64,000 nucleotides of DNA from a virus: IMG/VR virus record IMGVR_UViG_3300044643_000612, positions 20,338 to 84,337 of that record. One strand, 5' to 3'. Under the pieces are notes generated by a model that was given only the letters and a program-made list of their open reading frames with translations, ran no database searches and was not told the DNA's origin. This document shows, in pieces, positions 7,546-18,000 of the stretch (the first letter of the stretch is position 1; each line of letters starts with the position of its first letter). The position numbers were made by a program, and so were the translations under genes.

Positions 7546-8378
7546 TGCCTTTGGCCACTACCTTCGCTAACGCCTCGGCGCGCGCTTACGGGCTGTTTGG
7601 TAGGAGTGGGCCGGAAAGTGTTTTTGACCTGCTTGTCGTAGGGGGCGGCGCAGGCGGGGGCGCGGGAAACTACTCCACTTTCGCCGCAGGTGGTGGCGCG
7701 GGCGGCGCGGATGTAGGCACCGCTAGTGGGCTCCTTTTCGCTGTGGGCTCGTACACCGTAACAATTAGCGGCGGCGGCGCGGGAGGAAGTGGCGGTACTG
7801 GGAACAACGGCTCCGCTGGGGGGACTACATCGGTCGGCATGTACTCCGCCGTTGGTCCGTCTTCGGGAGGCGGCGGCGCTCCGGGCTCCACGGGCGGGAA
7901 CGGGGGAGTGAACGGCTCCGGTTTCTCAGGGGGTTCTGGCGCGGTGAGTTCCGGCCCGGGTTCGGGTACGGGCGGCGGCGGCGGCGGACGCGGCTACACA
8001 GGCGCTGCGGGGAACGCAAGCAACGCTACGTCCACCGGCGGTGCTGGCGGCGCAGGGGCAACCTCGGCCATAAGCGGTACGTCTCTCGGCTACGGCGGCG
8101 GCGGTGGCGGCGGTTTCTCGTCGATGGGGACGCCGGGAGCAGGGGCCGATGGCGGGGGCAGTGGTGGTGCGGATGGCACAGCTAATAGAGGGGGAGGCGG
8201 CGGTGGCGCGGGAAGCGGCGGCGGTCTGGGCTCAGGCGGCCATGCGGGCGGCTCAGGCGTTGCCGTCGTTCGCTATCCGACGGGCGCGTTTACCTGCACA
8301 GGCGGAACGGTTACGACCAGCGGCATATATACCATCCACACCTTCACAGGCTCCGGTACTTTCGAGAGGATTGCCTGA
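7545..8378 (+). CDS. Glycine-rich tail adhesin-like protein (277 aa)
   Basis: ATG 7545 overlaps the previous TGA. About residues 25-230 are extraordinarily Gly-rich (runs such as GGGAGGGAG, GGGGGGRGYTG, GGGGGGGF), ending with a short conserved beta tail, TVTTSGIYTIHTFTGSGTFE. This 'polyglycine sandwich' composition is known from receptor-binding adhesins of T4-like phages and from other phage fibre tips. Here it would be a host-range determinant; the link is by composition and neighbourhood. The TGA overlaps the next ATG. Confidence 0.65.
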   Translation: MPLATTFANASARAYGLFGRSGPESVFDLLVVGGGAGGGAGNYSTFAAGGGAGGADVGTASGLLFAVGSYTVTISGGGAGGSGGTGNNGSAGGTTSVGMYSAVGPSSGGGGAPGSTGGNGGVNGSGFSGGSGAVSSGPGSGTGGGGGGRGYTGAAGNASNATSTGGAGGAGATSAISGTSLGYGGGGGGGFSSMGTPGAGADGGGSGGADGTANRGGGGGGAGSGGGLGSGGHAGGSGVAVVRYPTGAFTCTGGTVTTSGIYTIHTFTGSGTFERIA

Positions 8379-8632
8379 TGGCCCATTTTGCTGAACTCGA
8401 CCAAAACAACATCGTCCTCCGCGTCATCGTCGTGAACAACAGCGACATCATGGTCAATGGCCAGGAGAGCGAGGCCAAGGGCATTGCCTTCTGCCAGTCT
8501 CTGCTCGGCGCTGACACGCGGTGGGTCCAGACTAGCTATAACGGCAAGTTCCGGGGTTGCTACGCAGGCATAGGGTACACCTACACTTCTGCGGCGGACA
8601 TTTTCGTCCCACCTCAAAACACGGGGGCCTGA
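8378..8632 (+). CDS. Conserved small virion-associated protein (84 aa)
   Basis: The sequence opens MAHFAELDQNNIVLRVIVVNN and contains WVQTSYNGKFRGCYAGIGYTY. This is a widespread small phage protein, frequent in marine cyanophages and pelagic phages beside tail-fibre genes and usually listed as a structural protein; its biochemical role is unknown. It is about the usual full length. ATG 8378 overlaps the preceding stop. Confidence 0.75.
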   Translation: MAHFAELDQNNIVLRVIVVNNSDIMVNGQESEAKGIAFCQSLLGADTRWVQTSYNGKFRGCYAGIGYTYTSAADIFVPPQNTGA

Positions 8633-8636
8633 TCGG

Positions 8637-10169
8637 ATGCCCGAGAACATCATCCGCATCCAGTCTCAGCCCGGCATCAAGCGCGACGGCACCATGCTGG
8701 AGGGCGACGCCTACGTCGACGGGCAGTGGGTGCGGTTCCAGCGCGGCCTGCCCCGGAAGGTCGGCGGCTACCGTTCGATCAACAAGTATCTGTCCGAGGT
8801 CAGCCGGGCGCTGAACGCCTACACGCAGAACGACTTGACCTACGTCCACTCGGGCTCGGCCAACAAGATCGAGCGGTTCTTCATTGACACGTCGAACAAC
8901 ACCTCGGTCATCACCGACCGCACCCCGACGTCCGGCTTCACAGCCAACACCGCGAACACCTGGCAGTTCGACGTTGACAGCGACACCACGCAGAACCTGA
9001 TCGTCGCCCAAGTGGCGCCGAACGGCGTGAACATCGCCAACAGCACCGGCGGCGAACTGTTCTCCGGCCCAATCCTGGGGACCGGCGTCTTGACGTCAAT
9101 CGCCCTGCCCGCCGGCGGCAACTGCACGGGCGGCGTCGTGGCGCTGCACCCCTACACTTTCATCTACGGGACCAACGGCTACGTGGCCTGGTCCGTGGCG
9201 GGCGACCCGACCGACTTTGTCGGCGCAGGCAGTGGATCCGCAAACGTCACGGCGCAGAAGATCGTCAAGGCCATGCCGCTCCGCGGCGGCCCGGGTAACT
9301 CCCCCTCTGGCCTGCTGTGGTCGCTGGACGCCGTCGTGCGGGCCACCTTCATAGGCGGCGCCGAGGTCTTCCAGTTTGACACCATCACCACCGAGTCCTC
9401 GATTCTGTCGCCCAACAGCGTCATCGAGTACGACGGGGTATTCTTCTGGCTCGGGGTTGACAGGTTCCTGATGTTCAACGGCGTGGTGCGCGAAGTGCCC
9501 AACGCCATGAACCTCAACTGGTTCTTTGACGGCCTGAACGAGACGCAGGCGCAGAAGGTATTTGCCATCAAGGTGCCGCGCTACGGTGAAATCTGGTGGT
9601 GCTACCCTCGTGACGGGGCCACGGAGTGCAGCCACGCCATCATCTACAACGTGCGCGAGAACTCCTGGTACGACTGCGAGTTGCCGAACGGCGGCAGGTC
9701 CGCCGGCGCGTCGCCCGCCGTGTTCCGCAAGCCGCTGATGACCGGCGTGCAATCCTCGGCCAGCGGCTACAAGCTGTGGGTCCACGAGACCGGCGTCGAC
9801 GAGGTGGACGGCACGTCTACTCAGCCGGTCTACTCGTTCTTCGAGACGGCGGAGTTGTCCCTGCCCATCTCCACCGAGGGCAAGATCAACAAGCAGCTTC
9901 AGGTCGCCCACATCGAGCCCGACTTCGTGCAGACCGGCGAGATGGTCGTGTCGGTGCATGGCCGCTTCAACGCGCGCTCGCTAGAAGTCGAGGGGCCGTT
10001 CATGCCGTTCCCGGCGACGGCTACAGACCAGACGGACCAAGTCGTCTACCTCAAGACGCAGCGGCGCCAGATGCGGTTCCGCTTCGCGTCGAACGTGGTC
10101 GGCGGCGACTACCAGATGGGTCTGATCCTCGCGCACGTCCAGCCGGGCGACGGGACGATGATCGGATGA
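8637..10169 (+). CDS. P22 gp10-like tail hub / DNA-stabilisation protein (510 aa)
   Basis: Residues 1-60 (IIRIQSQPGIKRDGTMLEGDAYVDGQWVRFQRGLPRKVGGY) match the start of the 'bacteriophage P22 gp10, DNA-stabilising' family. Further typical parts are the beta-rich hub core with FYGTNGYVAWS-like strands, IEYDGVFFWLGVDRFLMFNG near 263-282 and WWCYPRDGATECSHAIIYN near 318-337. Family members form the hexameric hub beneath the adaptor of short-tailed phages and keep DNA in the head. It supports a podovirus-like virion. Its stop overlaps the start of the next gene. Confidence 0.85.
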   Translation: MPENIIRIQSQPGIKRDGTMLEGDAYVDGQWVRFQRGLPRKVGGYRSINKYLSEVSRALNAYTQNDLTYVHSGSANKIERFFIDTSNNTSVITDRTPTSGFTANTANTWQFDVDSDTTQNLIVAQVAPNGVNIANSTGGELFSGPILGTGVLTSIALPAGGNCTGGVVALHPYTFIYGTNGYVAWSVAGDPTDFVGAGSGSANVTAQKIVKAMPLRGGPGNSPSGLLWSLDAVVRATFIGGAEVFQFDTITTESSILSPNSVIEYDGVFFWLGVDRFLMFNGVVREVPNAMNLNWFFDGLNETQAQKVFAIKVPRYGEIWWCYPRDGATECSHAIIYNVRENSWYDCELPNGGRSAGASPAVFRKPLMTGVQSSASGYKLWVHETGVDEVDGTSTQPVYSFFETAELSLPISTEGKINKQLQVAHIEPDFVQTGEMVVSVHGRFNARSLEVEGPFMPFPATATDQTDQVVYLKTQRRQMRFRFASNVVGGDYQMGLILAHVQPGDGTMIG

Positions 10170-10396
10170 TCAACCCGCGAAACATGACGCTGACAGACTG
10201 GGCGGATAGTGTTATCCTTGTCGTGAGTGATGCGTGGTCCTTCGGCAAGCTGGAGGACGAAGCGCGTTGGCAAGACTGGGCCATCGGCTTCGTGAGAGCC
10301 TCACCGTTCACACAGCAGGCGATTCCCGACCCCTACCTGTTTGCGGACTGGCGCGACTGGGCCGAGCGCGTCTATCCCATGCTTGAGGTGACTTGA
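10166..10396 (+). CDS. Hypothetical virion-cluster protein (76 aa)
   Basis: Not recognised. ATG 10166 overlaps the hub stop by four bases and the TGA overlaps the next ATG (TGATG), so it is embedded in the structural operon. The protein is Trp-rich (seven Trp in 76 residues: LTDWADS, DAWSF, RWQDWAIG, DWRDWAERVYP). In other podoviruses short Trp-rich proteins at this place accompany the tail hub, but the function is unknown. Confidence 0.65.
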   Translation: MINPRNMTLTDWADSVILVVSDAWSFGKLEDEARWQDWAIGFVRASPFTQQAIPDPYLFADWRDWAERVYPMLEVT

Positions 10397-12690
10397 TGCC
10401 TGACTTTGCCGTTAACTTCCCGGGCGAGCCGCGAGAGGACCTTTCCGGGTTCGCCGTCAACGCGCCTGCGCCAGGCGGGAGCCAACCGGCGAGCGGCATG
10501 ACCGCGAACATCTCCGGGCTGCCGGACGACCTGTTCAACAAGTACTCGCAAGGGCCGACCGCGCAGTTGATGCCCGCCGACCCGAAGAAGGGCTACGGCA
10601 CGTCCTACTACGCGGCCTACACCAATGACGGTGACATGGCGGGCGCCGTGATGGTCGCCGACGGCCAGAAGGTCCGCCTCGTGGACAAGATGACCGGCGA
10701 CGTCGTGTTCGAGGGCGTAGGCCCGGAGGGCGCACGGCTGGCCACTTCGGTAGCCAACGGCATCTCGCAGGACCTCGGGCGCAAGGCCGCTTGGGCCATC
10801 CAGAAGCCGTCCGACGAGGGCGGCTGGGTGTCCATGGCCGAGGAGCGGTACGACCCCAAGGAGCAGAGCACCCTCGGCAAGCTGGCCGACTTCGCCCTGC
10901 CGATCCTTGGCGCTATCCTCATGCCTGTCGTTGGTCCTCTCGGCCCCGTTCTGGCGGCAGGTCTCGGCTCGGCGGCAGGCTCGGCCCTGTCGTCTATCGC
11001 GCAAGGCCGCGACGTCAGCGAGACCGTCAAGCGCGCCGCCATCGCCGGGTTGACGGCGGGCGTCGGTGCGAAGGTCATGCCGATGCTCGGCAACGCGCTC
11101 GCCAACAGCACCAGCCCGGCGGGGCAGGCACTTTCTCAAACCTACTCTAATGTCATGAACCCGCTCAACGCCGGGGTCAACGCGGTGCGGGGTGGGGCGA
11201 GTGCGATAGGTGATGCGGTGTTTGACGCCGCTGGTAACTTGATTGTGCGCGGGGGCAGCAACGCCCTGACGTCGGCCACGGGCGGCGCCCTCGGCTCGCT
11301 CGCGGGGGGCGCGACGAACGCCCTGACGGGCTCCAGCGGCCAGAACGTCGCGCAAGGTGGCTCAGGCGCTGACACGGTCGGCAACACCATTGAGGGCGTG
11401 GACGTCGTTGGGACGGGAGCCGACGCCGCTACGGGCGGCGCTCTCGGCTCGGTCGTTGGCACCGGAGCCGCCGACACCGGCAACACCGTCTCAGAGGTCG
11501 AGGTCACGGGCACAGGGGCCGACACCGCGACAGGTGGTGCGCTCGGCTCGGTCGTTGGCACCGGAGCCGCCGACACCGGCAACACCGGCAACACCGTCTC
11601 AGAGGTTGAGGTCACGGGCACAGGGGCCGACACCGCGACAGGTGGCGGGCTTGGCTCGGTCGTGGGCACCGGAGCCGCCGACACCGGCAACACCGTCTCA
11701 GAGGTTGAGGTCACGGGCACAGGGGCCGACACCGCTACGGGCGGCGTGATCGGGACTGCGGTAGGCGACGTGCTCACAGGGAGTGAAGGGTCGAACACCC
11801 TTGAAGACACGAGTACCGGCGACGACGTAGACAAGTCCCTGACCGACAAGATGCTGGACTGGATCAAGGCCAACCCCGTCAAGGCCGCGCGACTTGGCCT
11901 GACCCTGGCGGGCGGTATCGGCGGCGGTGCGGCTGCGCTTGACGACACGGACGGCGGCGGAGCGCCCCTGCCCCCTGGCTTCGCGGCTGCGGGCACACCG
12001 GGTTCGCTGTCCGACATCTTCCGCGCCAAGCTGCCGGCGCCCTCCGGGCCGTTCGCCGACCTGTCCGCTCGCAACGTCAGCATGACGCCCGAGGAGTGGA
12101 AGACCTACGGCCAGCGGTCAGAGCAGTCGTTCTTCAACAACGTGCCGCAGCGCCCGTCGGGTATCGACAACAGCAAGCGCGCACCTGTCAACCCGGGTCC
12201 TGTCGAACCGGAGCCGGGGTTCGCGGTGGCTAACACCCCGAGCGCGGCACCCAACCCCGCAACCGTCCCCGGCTTCAGTCCGACTGCACCCTCGTCCGTC
12301 AACAGCACGTCAGGCAGCGACATGAACAGGGGCGGCATGACCGCTGCGCAGTTCGCTGTCGCCATGAAGCGGTTGGAGAACGACCGCCGCGCACCGCCGA
12401 TGCCCACGCCGTCCGCCGAGCCTGAGCGATTCGCCCGCGGCGGCTTCGCCGTGCGCGGCATCGGTTCTGGCCGCGAGGACAAGATCCCCGCGCGACTGAG
12501 CGACGGCGAGTATGTCATCGACGCAGAGACCGTGGCCCTGCTCGGCGACGGCTCGTCGGACTCCGGGGCCAAGCGCCTCGACGCCTTCCGCGCCAACATC
12601 CGCAAGCACAAGGGCAAGAAACTCGTCCGGGGCGAGTTCAGTGTGAACGCCAAGAAGCCCGAAGCCTACCTCAAAGGGGGACGCGCCTAA
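10396..12690 (+). CDS. Large tail/internal virion protein with tandem repeats and C-terminal GxGSGRxD domain (764 aa)
   Basis: ATG 10396 overlaps the preceding TGA. Residues 170-240 are hydrophobic and Gly/Ala-rich (LPILGAILMPVVGPLGPVLAAGLGSAAG), as in membrane-active internal virion proteins. Residues about 335-455 hold four near-identical Gly/Thr/Ala repeats (see repeat entry). The last 110 residues (RGGFAVRGIGSGRED, ARLSDGEYVIDAETV, GAKRLDAFRANIRKHKG) are a recognisable domain found at the ends of phage tail proteins; the same type of domain ends the partial gene at 63707-64000. A role in ejection is inferred. Confidence 0.65.
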   Translation: MPDFAVNFPGEPREDLSGFAVNAPAPGGSQPASGMTANISGLPDDLFNKYSQGPTAQLMPADPKKGYGTSYYAAYTNDGDMAGAVMVADGQKVRLVDKMTGDVVFEGVGPEGARLATSVANGISQDLGRKAAWAIQKPSDEGGWVSMAEERYDPKEQSTLGKLADFALPILGAILMPVVGPLGPVLAAGLGSAAGSALSSIAQGRDVSETVKRAAIAGLTAGVGAKVMPMLGNALANSTSPAGQALSQTYSNVMNPLNAGVNAVRGGASAIGDAVFDAAGNLIVRGGSNALTSATGGALGSLAGGATNALTGSSGQNVAQGGSGADTVGNTIEGVDVVGTGADAATGGALGSVVGTGAADTGNTVSEVEVTGTGADTATGGALGSVVGTGAADTGNTGNTVSEVEVTGTGADTATGGGLGSVVGTGAADTGNTVSEVEVTGTGADTATGGVIGTAVGDVLTGSEGSNTLEDTSTGDDVDKSLTDKMLDWIKANPVKAARLGLTLAGGIGGGAAALDDTDGGGAPLPPGFAAAGTPGSLSDIFRAKLPAPSGPFADLSARNVSMTPEEWKTYGQRSEQSFFNNVPQRPSGIDNSKRAPVNPGPVEPEPGFAVANTPSAAPNPATVPGFSPTAPSSVNSTSGSDMNRGGMTAAQFAVAMKRLENDRRAPPMPTPSAEPERFARGGFAVRGIGSGREDKIPARLSDGEYVIDAETVALLGDGSSDSGAKRLDAFRANIRKHKGKKLVRGEFSVNAKKPEAYLKGGRA
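11404..11756 (+). repeat. Four tandem in-frame repeats in the 764-aa virion gene
   Basis: Units of about 30 codons, encoding variants of TATGGALGSVVGTGAADTGN followed by TVSEVEVTGTGAD, recur four times with near-identical DNA. One unit has an extra GNT triplet. High DNA identity implies recent copy-number change by slippage or recombination. Confidence 0.85.
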
Positions 12691-12691
12691 G

Positions 12692-13729
12692 ATGCCCGAC
12701 GACAACGGACTGACCAGTTTCCTGAACAGCGGCAACGTGAGCGTCGTGCCGTCCGCGAGCACGACCGAGACCGTGCTGCCGGATTGGTACACGAACTACG
12801 GGATGCAGCTTCTGGCCAACCAGAACGCGCTGATGAACACCCCGTATCAGACCTACCAGGGTCCTCGCGTCGCAGGCTTTACGCCCGACCAGCAGGCCGG
12901 GTTCGCAGCCACCAAGGACGCGGCGTTCTCCTACCAGCCCGGACTGAACGCGGCTCAGGGCGCCACAGCGGGCCTGATGAACGCGCCCGGCGGCCTTGAG
13001 ACCGCCCAGCCCTTCCTCAACCGCGCCGGCCAGACGTCGGCGTCGCAGGTGCAGCAGTACATGAACCCCTACCAAGATGCGGTGGTCAACCGCATCGGGG
13101 AACTCGGTGCGCGCACCCTGCGTGAGCAAATCCTGCCGGAGATCAGCGACCGCTTCATCAAGTCGGGGCAGTTCGGCGGGTCGCGCCAGGCCGAGATGAT
13201 CGGTCGGGGGATCCGCGACACGATGGAGGGCATAACGGCCAAGCAGGCCGAGGCCCTGTCGACCGGCTACACCGGAGCCCTTGGCGCGGCGCAGACCGAC
13301 CTGTCGCGCGTCGGCAACCTCGCTGGAACTGCTGGCACCCTCGGTGCGGGCGACATCTCCTCCCGGCGCGCTACCGCCGCGCAGATGGCGGACATGGCTG
13401 CCCGCGAGCAGAGCCTCGGGCTCACCGGCGCCGGAGCCCTGTCCAGCATCGGCGACAAGCAGCGCGAGATGGACCAAGCGAACCTCGATGTCGGCTACCA
13501 AGACTTCCTGCGAAGCCAAGGCTACCCGCAGGAGCAGATCGACAAGGCGGCTGCCACGATGAAGAATGTGCAAGGTGCAGTGCCCCAAGGCACACTGAAA
13601 TACGGCTACGGGCCGGAAGGCGCGACGAAAAATCCCGCCGAGCCGACCGACCTGATGAAGTTCAACACGCTGGTCGGCACCGGGCTCACGGTGGCCGAGG
13701 CGTGGAACAAGATTTTCGGAGGCCCGTGA
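12692..13729 (+). CDS. Internal virion/tail structural protein of the 'NPYQ' type (345 aa)
   Basis: A mostly helical protein with the motifs PRVAGFTPDQQAGF (near 57), YMNPYQDAVVNRIGE (near 121) and SGQFGGSRQAEMIGRGIRD (near 157). The same motif series (RIAGFTPAQLEVQQ, YMSPYQQNVTDIQ, GTYGGSRQLLAS) occurs in the 549-aa protein at 62046-63695 in the other half of the window, at the same place in the gene order, so the two are homologues. Proteins of this type are common in podovirus structural regions, but their exact place in the virion is not known to me. Confidence 0.7.
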   Translation: MPDDNGLTSFLNSGNVSVVPSASTTETVLPDWYTNYGMQLLANQNALMNTPYQTYQGPRVAGFTPDQQAGFAATKDAAFSYQPGLNAAQGATAGLMNAPGGLETAQPFLNRAGQTSASQVQQYMNPYQDAVVNRIGELGARTLREQILPEISDRFIKSGQFGGSRQAEMIGRGIRDTMEGITAKQAEALSTGYTGALGAAQTDLSRVGNLAGTAGTLGAGDISSRRATAAQMADMAAREQSLGLTGAGALSSIGDKQREMDQANLDVGYQDFLRSQGYPQEQIDKAAATMKNVQGAVPQGTLKYGYGPEGATKNPAEPTDLMKFNTLVGTGLTVAEAWNKIFGGP

Positions 13730-15075
13730 TGGAAGACGAAGAACTGGGTGCCCTGTCGTCGGTGACGGACGCAGAGTCCGAAGCGATGCCGGGTATGACC
13801 GGCAACCCGCAGGCGCTCGCCGTCCTGAACTCGATCCGCGCCGAGCAGAAAAAGCGATACGACGACTATGCCGCCCGCATCCGCGCCGCTCGCGCCGCCC
13901 AGCAGCCGACCCCCACGTCGGACATGTCGCGGCTCGCCAGCGCGTTTCTGGCCGCCGGCAAGCCGAACGAGGCGCGCTCCAACTGGATGGCCCTGCAACA
14001 GGGCGTTGAGAACTGGAACCAGAGCGGCGAGGCGCAGAAGGCCGCGGAACTGAAGCAGAGGCAGATCACCGCTGCCGAGGAAGCCGAACTCGCCAAGGCG
14101 GCGTTTGAGCAGGGCTCGTCGCTGGAGACCCTGGCGGCGAAGTACGCGCTCGATCCCCGGAAGTCGGGGTGGAGCGGATCTGCCGGGGTGTCGGCGGCGG
14201 GAGAGCCTTACGGCATCTTCAAAGATCCTACTACCGGACGGGTCGTCGTGAAAACCCGAGGCGGCGAGACGGCGTTTGACGCGCCGGGCACTCCGCCTGC
14301 TGGTGGTGGTGGCGCCCCTGCGGGTAACGCTCCGCCTGCTGGCGGCGGCGGCGTGTCCACCGAGGGCCTCTTCACCGGGCCGGACGGCAAGACCTACCGG
14401 AAGGACGCCTTTGGCGTGCCGCGCGAGGTGTTCGGCGCGGTGAACCGTCCGGCGAGCCCGGAAGAGGCGCGGCAGTTCGGTGCGACGGAGGGGGCCTTTG
14501 AGGGCGGCGTGTTCAAGCCGGGCGCGGGTTCCGTGCCGCTGTCGCAACTCCAGTCGGAGATTGCGAGCGGCGAAGGCAAGATCCAACACATGGGCGAGAT
14601 GATCGCCCTCGCGGAGGACATCAAGTCCCGTGTCGGCCCGACCACCGCAGGCCCCGTCGGAGCCGTTGCCGGGTTCATTCCCGGTACCGCAGCCTTCACG
14701 CTCAAGGAAGAGATGGTCAAGACGCTCGGCGGCAACATCGCCTTCGACCGCCTCCAGCAGATGCGCGAAGAGTCCAAGACGGGCGGCGCTCTCGGCCAGG
14801 TTGCCGTGCAGGAGTTGGACGCCTTGCGTGCCTCTCTCGGTGCCCTGAACTCGTCAATGAACCCGCAAGACCTTCAGCGCAACCTTGACCGCGTGATCGC
14901 CGGGTATCAGCGCGCGATGGCGGCCTATCAGCGGATGCTGGCAGACAAGCAGCGTCGTCTGTCCGGCGGCGCTCCGCCGCAAGGCGCGGCCCCGGCGCAA
15001 GGTGGTGCGCCTGCGGGTGGAAAAGTGCTACGGTTCGACCCGAAGTCTGGCACGTTCAAACCCGCAGGGGGCTGA
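13729..15075 (+). CDS. Structural protein upstream of the giant internal protein (448 aa)
   Basis: ATG 13729 overlaps the previous TGA. The layout is a charged helical N-terminus (EQKKRYDDYAARIRAARAAQQ), a Gly/Pro/Ala linker (GGGGAPAGNAPPAGGGG near 195-212), a central globular part and a long C-terminal helix (LDRVIAGYQRAMAAYQRMLADKQRRL). It occupies the same place as the 433-aa protein at 60735-62036 in the mirrored region. This suggests an internal virion protein, but I recognise no named family. Confidence 0.65.
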   Translation: MEDEELGALSSVTDAESEAMPGMTGNPQALAVLNSIRAEQKKRYDDYAARIRAARAAQQPTPTSDMSRLASAFLAAGKPNEARSNWMALQQGVENWNQSGEAQKAAELKQRQITAAEEAELAKAAFEQGSSLETLAAKYALDPRKSGWSGSAGVSAAGEPYGIFKDPTTGRVVVKTRGGETAFDAPGTPPAGGGGAPAGNAPPAGGGGVSTEGLFTGPDGKTYRKDAFGVPREVFGAVNRPASPEEARQFGATEGAFEGGVFKPGAGSVPLSQLQSEIASGEGKIQHMGEMIALAEDIKSRVGPTTAGPVGAVAGFIPGTAAFTLKEEMVKTLGGNIAFDRLQQMREESKTGGALGQVAVQELDALRASLGALNSSMNPQDLQRNLDRVIAGYQRAMAAYQRMLADKQRRLSGGAPPQGAAPAQGGAPAGGKVLRFDPKSGTFKPAGG

Positions 15076-15078
15076 TCC

Positions 15079-18000
15079 TTGGAACCGCAGATCGTAGAAC
15101 TGCCCGACGGCACCCGGCTAGAGTTCCCCCCGGGCATGAGCCCAGAGGACATGCTGGCCGCTACCAAGCAGTATTATAGCCAGCAAGCCCCTGAGCAGCG
15201 CGCCACGGGCGACAAGCCCCCCGAAGCGCTGACCGAGACGGCCCCCGGCGAGTTCACCGGCGAGAGCGGCGCTCGCTACTCCGACAAGCCGCGCCAGCCA
15301 CAACTCGTCACCGACCTCGAAGAGACCAACCGCCTGAGCCCCGAGGGTCTGCCGTCGGTTGAGGACCTGCGCGGCAACATCTTCCGCAACATCCTCGGCA
15401 AGGAGCCGCCGCCGTCAACCCCGGAACCCCCGCCCAGTCAGTTCGGAGCGGCGGCTCAAGGCGTCGCGTTGAGCACGCTGCCCACTCTCGCTGGGTATTT
15501 CGGTATGCGCGGGGGCGCCGGCCTCGGGGCACTCACCGGCCCCGCCGCCCCTGTCGCCGTCCCTGCACTGGCTCTCACCGGAGGAGCGGGGAGCGCGCTG
15601 GCCGCAGCGGAAGCGCAGCGGCAAGGGCTGGACGCGCTGCCCGAAGATTTCAAAGCCCGTTTCGGGCTGTCCGAGGAGCAGATCGCCGCGTCAAAGGAGG
15701 CATATCCCTACTCGTTCAACGCTGGCGCGCTGGCCCCCAGCCTGTTGGCTGGGCGTCCGATCTCCGCCGGGAACATGAAGCTGCTCCAGTCGGCGCTCAA
15801 GGAAGTCAACCCGGCGCTGGCCGCCCGGGTGTTCGGCCAAGGCATCAAGGAGGCCGTGCCTGTCGCCGCGCTGTCCGCTGGAGTCGGCGGCTCCATGGAG
15901 GCGGGGGGTCAACTCTTCGACGGCGACAAGAACTTCGACCCTGTCAAGATCGGCCAGTCCGCCGTTGTCAGTGGGCTCACCGGCTACAGCCCCCGCAACG
16001 TCACGGCGCTAGAGCGCAGCCTGATCGGCACCCAACAGCCGACCGCAGCGTCCGACACCCTGCAAGCGGGCACCCTGCGTCTCGGCGGCGAAGCGACCCC
16101 CGTTGACATCCTGCCGCCTGACGTCGTCACCAACCTCGCGTCCGACGTCGCCCGGGTCAACCCGCAGGCTGGTCGCAGCCTCGTGGCGGGTGCCGAGACC
16201 CGCCGCGGTCAGATGCCCGGCGCACTGTCCACAACGGCTGAGAGCCTGCCGGGCGTGCCTCCGGGCGCGACTGTCGCTGGCATCAAGGACGCCGCCAGCG
16301 CCGCCCGCCAAGCACGCCAAGATCGCATTGCGTCCGGCAAGACGAGCATCGTCCAAGGCGCGGAGGCCGAGCAGGCCGCGGCCAAGGCGGCAACTCCCGA
16401 GATTACCGAAGGCGCCATGCCCGCCATCACCCGCGGCAAGGCGGGCGAGGTCGTGCGCGACACCCTGTCGGCGCAAAAGCAGGCGGACTTCGACAATTAC
16501 AAGGCTCTCTATGCCGAGGCAGAGGCGAAGGGCGACGTGCCCATTTCACCGAAGTTTGAGCGCGGGGAGGGTGCGGAGGTGTTCGACCCTGTGTCAGGCA
16601 AGTCCGGCACGCCGCAGGATCTCGGGCCGGACGCTACGGGTGTGATCTCGCAGATCGCTGACGCCGCCATGGGCCGGCGCAGCACACTCCCCCGCACCAA
16701 CATCCCGAAGACCGAGGGGGTCCTATCGCAACTGAACCCCGACAACCTCACCTTCCGCACGCTGATCGACGCCCGACAGGCGTTCAGCACGATTCGCCAG
16801 GGTAACGCCGACGCCACTGAGGCCGCCGCCGCCCGGGACGCCATCGCGGCTATTGACAGCACGCTCAAGGACCTGACGGCGGCGGGGCGCTTCGGCGACT
16901 CTGAGGCCGCCACCGCGTGGTCGTCGGCCAACTCTGCGTTCAGCGGTTTCATGTCTCGGTGGGACGACACCTTCGCCGACCGGATCGTCGCCAGTGACGC
17001 CCCGGGTGCCAGCGCCGCGATCTTCGGAGGCCCGGACACCCTGCCCGGCCAGACGCCTAACCGGGTTCGCGACCTCGCCGACCTGCGCGACCGCCTCGGG
17101 CAGGACAGCGCGGAGTGGGCCGCTGTGCAGCAGGAGATGCTGGACCGCGCCCTGAGCCGGGACATGGGCAAGGGCACCTTCGGCACGGCGTTCGCCAAGT
17201 GGGAGCGCATCAACCCGGAACTGGCCGCGCTGCTGGTGCCAGAGGGGGGCCGCAACGCCCTGGTCCGCGCACAAGGAGAAATCAAGGCAGCGACCGAAGC
17301 GTCCGTCGCGGCGAAAGCCCGCGGCGTCCGTGCCACCGAGCGCGCCACCACCTTGATGAAGCGGACAGAGGATGCGTTCAAGGCGAAGGTTGAGCCCGCT
17401 TCGCAGGGCCTGAACTTCATGTCGACGGGGGCGCTGGACTTCCGCAACGCTGTTGACGGCTGGACACCCTCGCAACGCCAAGCGGCGAAGGTCGGTGTGC
17501 GCCAAGCCATGCGCGACGCGGCATCCAAGCCCGACGCCTCGATCCGACTGCTGGCCGACCTGGCCGACAACACTGATGCGCAGGCCAACCTGCGCTCCCT
17601 GCTTGGGAACGCCGAGGCCGACGACATTATCCGCAAGGCCGTTGCCGCCAAGGAGGTCGCGAAGCGCATTGGCGCTCTGGAGCAGGGCGCCCGGTCGGGT
17701 CTCGGCGCCGCACCCACGGAGCGGGACCTTTCAGACATCGCGCCCGACGTCATCGTTAAGTCCGGGCCGATGGGCAACAAGGTGGAGTTGTTTGACAACT
17801 TCTTCCAGTCTGTCTCGCGCCTGCTGACCGCCAAGGGCCTGTCCAGCGCGGAGGCGCTTCAGGTGTCTCGCGACCTGCTGGACCCGGAGAAGGCGGATCT
17901 GGTGCGCGACCAGCTTGCCAAGCAAATCGGCGAGGGGCCAGCGGACGCCGCCCGCCGCCGGGCGCAAGCGTTCTACGGGCCGATGGCGGAGCGCCTTGGT

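Noticed and set aside
16509-17834. 441-codon minus-strand frame inside the giant virion gene
   Set aside because: Antisense shadow with Ser/Arg/Ala-rich low-information sequence and no ribosome site.
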